Origin: Arenicellales bacterium | Lineage (GTDB): Bacteria; Pseudomonadota; Gammaproteobacteria; BMS3Bbin11 | DNA: 25,447 nt | Reading direction: 5' to 3' | Assembly (NCBI GenBank): GCA_029287965.1 | Contig: JARFQC010000008.1 | Span: forward strand, 1 to 25,447 | Shown here: piece by piece, positions 22,765-25,447 of the stretch | Numbering within the stretch: position 1 is the stretch's first letter | Layout of the letters: each line of letters starts with the position of its first letter | Position numbers and translations under genes: made by a program | Notes under the pieces: model-generated | The model's input: only the letters and a program-made list of their open reading frames with translations | The model's database searches: none | Told to the model about the DNA's origin: nothing

Positions 22765-25143
22765 CTATCTCAACTGGGCACCCAGGTCATTTTTTAGGTG
22801 TTCTAGTACCTGGTGCATCACATTCTCAACCTCTTGGTCTCTAAGAGTGCGTGAAGAATGCTGCAAGGTCAAGGTGTAGGCGAGACTTTTTTTACCAAAA
22901 TCAACATGTTCGCCCTGATACTGGTCAAACAACTCTAGGTTTACGAGCAAGCTGCCGGCACTCTTTTGGATGTGCCTGTATACCTGGGCGGCAGGAACGG
23001 ACTGGTCAATAATCAGCGCGATATCTCTCTGGATTGCAGGATACCGTGAAACCGGGGTAAATGACGGTACCGCCGCAACCTGAAGGGCTGCCAATTCGAT
23101 TTCGAAAACATAGACCGCCTGGGCCAGGTCAAGCTTCTTCTCGATCGCCGGATGCAGGCGCCCGATCATACCGACCGGCTCCTTGCCATTTCGAATGAGT
23201 GCAGACTGCCCCGGATGCAAGGACGGGTGTGCGTGAGATTCGAAAGTGAAAGCCCCTTCCCGGCCGGTCAGGCGAATCAGGGCTTCGACATGCCCTTTCA
23301 TGTCGTAAAAGTCACATGGACGAGACGGGGTCTGCCAGTTTCGGTCCTCAACATTACCGGTTATCAAACCACCGATATAGTTATCCTGCAGGATCTTACG
23401 TCCCTTGCGGATGAAGGTTTTGCCTGATTCAAACAGGCGAAGGTGCTTCACCTGGCGATTAAAGTTGTACTCAACCGTGGTCAACAGTCCCGGCCACAGG
23501 CTCGCCCGCATGATCGACATCTCGGCTGAAATCGGATTGAGCAGTTCCAGCGGTTTATGGTGCGGGGTCAGCAGTCCATGCATCTCCTGATCGATGAAGC
23601 TGTAGGTAACGACTTCGTTAAATCCCCTGTCTACCAGCGCCTGTTCAAGTTTGCGCACCGGGGTCACCGCTTCTTCTTCGCTTGATATCTGCATGCGGAC
23701 AACAGGAGGGACAGCAGGAATCTTGTCGTATCCCGTCAAGCGTGCAATTTCTTCAATAAGATCCGCTTCCATGCTGACGTCGAAACGGTAGCTGGGCGGC
23801 GTGACGCTAAACTTCTTCGCTTTGCCCTTCACCTTCATTCCCAGCCGTTCGAGGCTGCTTTTAATCCTGCCGGCTGGAATGCTTACGCCGAGCAGGCGGG
23901 TGAGATAGTCGCTACGCAGTACTACCGGATCTCTGACCGGCATGGATTTATTCGCAGTCTTGTCAACGATTGGCCCGGGTACGCCGCCTGCTATATCGAT
24001 CAGCAGTGCCGTGGCTCTTTCAATAGCCGTACGTTGCAGTTCATAGTCCACACCACGTTCAAAACGATGCGAGGAATCAGAACGGACACCCCGATCACGA
24101 GACGTCACGGCGATAATTTCAGGCGTAAAGAAAGCGCTTTCCAGCAGGATGTCTTTCGTATCATCAGTCACTGCCGACGCCGTACCGCCCATGATGCCGG
24201 CCAGTGCAAGCGGACCGTTGTGATCTGCAATCAGCAGATCATGCTTACCTGGCTTTATGGTCGTGCCGTCCAGCAACTCCAGCTTCTCGCGTCCGCTGGC
24301 GTAACGAACGATGATGCCTTTACTGAGCTTGTCCAGATCAAAGGCATGCATAGGCTGACCGAGCTCGACCATCACGTAGTTGGTGACATCGACACAGGGG
24401 CCAAGACTGCGTATCCCAGCCCGACGCAGGCGCTCACGCATCCATAATGGCGTCTCCGCCTTCACATCGATACCCTTGATCACACGACCGAGGTATCGGG
24501 GACAGGCATCTTTTGCTTCGAGACGGACAGAAACCTTTGTCTTGTGTTCGGGCTCGATGTCTTTCAACTCGACCGGTGATTTCAGCCTGGCCGAGGTCAA
24601 CGCAGATACTTCGCGTGCAACACCGCGCATACTGAGGCAGTCGCCCCGGTTAGGGGTCAGCTCCAGGTCTATAATCCTGTCGTCGAGATCGAGATGGTCT
24701 TCTGCAGAGGTGCCGGGTTCGGACTTCCCGGACAGTTCGATAATGCCGTCGGAACTCTCCTCCAGGCCAAGTTCCGACGCCGAACACAGCATACCGTGCG
24801 AGGTCACGCCTCTTACTGCGCGTTTCGCAATCTTGAAGTCACCCGGCAGGATAGCGCCGGGCAGCGCAGCCAGCGTAACCAGGCCAATACGGGCATTCGC
24901 TGCACCGCACACGATGGTCAGCGCATGCTTGCGACCGACGTCCACCTTGCAGACGTTGAGGCGGTCTGCATCCGGGTGAGCCTCTACATCGAGAATTCTC
25001 GCCACCACTATTTTTTTATGCAGCTCACCTGCAGGATCGATGCTACCGACTTCGAGGCCGGCCAGGGTAAGCAGATCCGCCAGTTCATCGGTATCCAGTT
25101 TCGGTGAGACCCATTCTCTTAACCAGGATTCACTTACAAGCAT
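22765..25143 (-). CDS. pheT: Phenylalanyl-tRNA synthetase beta subunit
   Basis: Beta subunit of the alpha2-beta2 enzyme that charges tRNA-Phe; it carries the editing site for mischarged tyrosine. The 792 residues contain an N-terminal EMAP-like tRNA-binding domain (about 39-147, with AHPDADRLNVCKVD), the B3/B4 editing region (about 210-385), the B5 domain (about 400-475), a class II synthetase-like core (including VVTYSFID) and a C-terminal ferredoxin-like anticodon-binding domain (about 697-790: SRYPAIQRDIALIID). The length agrees with E. coli PheT (795). ATG at 25143, 60 bp after pheS. Confidence 0.98.
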   Translation of the reverse strand: MLVSESWLREWVSPKLDTDELADLLTLAGLEVGSIDPAGELHKKIVVARILDVEAHPDADRLNVCKVDVGRKHALTIVCGAANARIGLVTLAALPGAILPGDFKIAKRAVRGVTSHGMLCSASELGLEESSDGIIELSGKSEPGTSAEDHLDLDDRIIDLELTPNRGDCLSMRGVAREVSALTSARLKSPVELKDIEPEHKTKVSVRLEAKDACPRYLGRVIKGIDVKAETPLWMRERLRRAGIRSLGPCVDVTNYVMVELGQPMHAFDLDKLSKGIIVRYASGREKLELLDGTTIKPGKHDLLIADHNGPLALAGIMGGTASAVTDDTKDILLESAFFTPEIIAVTSRDRGVRSDSSHRFERGVDYELQRTAIERATALLIDIAGGVPGPIVDKTANKSMPVRDPVVLRSDYLTRLLGVSIPAGRIKSSLERLGMKVKGKAKKFSVTPPSYRFDVSMEADLIEEIARLTGYDKIPAVPPVVRMQISSEEEAVTPVRKLEQALVDRGFNEVVTYSFIDQEMHGLLTPHHKPLELLNPISAEMSIMRASLWPGLLTTVEYNFNRQVKHLRLFESGKTFIRKGRKILQDNYIGGLITGNVEDRNWQTPSRPCDFYDMKGHVEALIRLTGREGAFTFESHAHPSLHPGQSALIRNGKEPVGMIGRLHPAIEKKLDLAQAVYVFEIELAALQVAAVPSFTPVSRYPAIQRDIALIIDQSVPAAQVYRHIQKSAGSLLVNLELFDQYQGEHVDFGKKSLAYTLTLQHSSRTLRDQEVENVMHQVLEHLKNDLGAQLR

Positions 25144-25203
25144 GTCTTAATACTCATGTTCTGCATTCTTTTTATGACTCTACAATCGACCAGGTCAGTT
25201 GGA

Positions 25204-25447
25204 TCAAAACTGTTTCAAAAAGCTCAAATCATTCTCAAAAAACAGGCGTAAGTCATTGACTCCATAGCGCAACATTGCCAAACGTTCCACGCCCAGGCCA
25301 AACGCGAACCCGGTGTATTCTTCACTGTCGATGCCTACGTGACGAAAGACTTCCGGGTGCACCATGCCGCAGCCCAGCACCTCCAGCCAGCCGGTATGGG
25401 AGCAGACCCGGCAGCCTGAGCCGCCACACATCACGCAACTGATATCC
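25204..25447 (-). CDS. pheS: Phenylalanyl-tRNA synthetase alpha subunit, 5' part outside window
   Basis: Only the C-terminal 80 or so residues are visible; the frame is open to the window edge, so the gene continues beyond it. The class II motif 3 region is intact (TGFAFGLGVERLAMLRYGVNDLR), ending in FFENDLSFLKQF, and GWLEVLGCGMVHPEV is diagnostic of PheS. Just before it is a four-cysteine stretch of the form CxxC-x4-CxxC that could bind zinc and appears in some bacterial PheS. The stop is 60 bp before the pheT start. Any attenuator of the operon would lie upstream, outside the window. Confidence 0.97.
   Translation of the reverse strand, partial: DISCVMCGGSGCRVCSHTGWLEVLGCGMVHPEVFRHVGIDSEEYTGFAFGLGVERLAMLRYGVNDLRLFFENDLSFLKQF

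Overview
The window looks like a chromosomal segment from a non-enteric gammaproteobacterium. This rests on gene order: surE-pcm-(yqaA)-nlpD-rpoS and pheS-pheT-ihfA-merR-tRNA-Pro are both classic gammaproteobacterial blocks, and monofunctional homoserine dehydrogenase, short threonine synthase and AlaC-type aminotransferase sit side by side. I see no insertion sequence, integrase, prophage gene or CRISPR array. The region is mostly housekeeping, gene-dense and intact, with two genes cut by the window edges (a SulP transporter at the left, pheS at the right).

Layout. Positions 1-1169 (-) hold most of a SulP anion transporter. It is divergent from a very large flavin/iron-sulfur oxidoreductase of the DUF3683/YdiJ-like type (1376-5242, +) followed by a CNNM/CorB-type Mg2+-efflux protein (5307-6593, +). 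Positions 15629 to 6590 (-) form a run of nine tightly packed genes: alaC, hom, thrC, fcl, a soluble PDC/Cache sensor protein, relA, tsaB, a STAS/SpoIIAA-like protein and a 63-residue membrane protein. A good sigma70-like promoter precedes alaC. Positions 15630-15933 are the only gene-free stretch over 300 bp and contain an imperfect 15-bp inverted repeat enclosing about 160 bp. A DUF498/Mth938-like gene (+) converges on rpoS. Positions 20113 to 16335 (-) are surE-pcm-yqaA-nlpD-rpoS, a stationary-phase and repair operon. moaC and a DAHP synthase gene (+) follow, separated by a strong intrinsic terminator that overlaps a plausible promoter. From 25447 to 21894 (-) come pheS, pheT, ihfA, a MerR-family gene and tRNA-Pro(GGG).

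How the genes fit together. The alaC-to-relA run places alanine, homoserine and threonine synthesis in the same likely transcript as the amino-acid-starvation (p)ppGpp synthetase. relA is preceded at 4 bp by a small-molecule sensor protein of unknown function. The RelA HD domain has lost most hydrolase residues and the synthetase has the EFDD signature, so it should be synthetase-only; a separate SpoT is expected elsewhere. The second regulatory centre is rpoS, whose neighbours repair isoaspartyl damage (Pcm), clear nucleotides (SurE) and activate envelope amidases (NlpD).

I do not see an obviously new multi-gene system. The most interesting points are the PDC-sensor/relA pair, the superimposed moaC terminator and aroG promoter, the orphan GDP-fucose synthase inside an amino-acid operon, and the inverted-repeat segment upstream of the DUF498 gene. 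No database search could be run, so all family names come from motif and length recognition.
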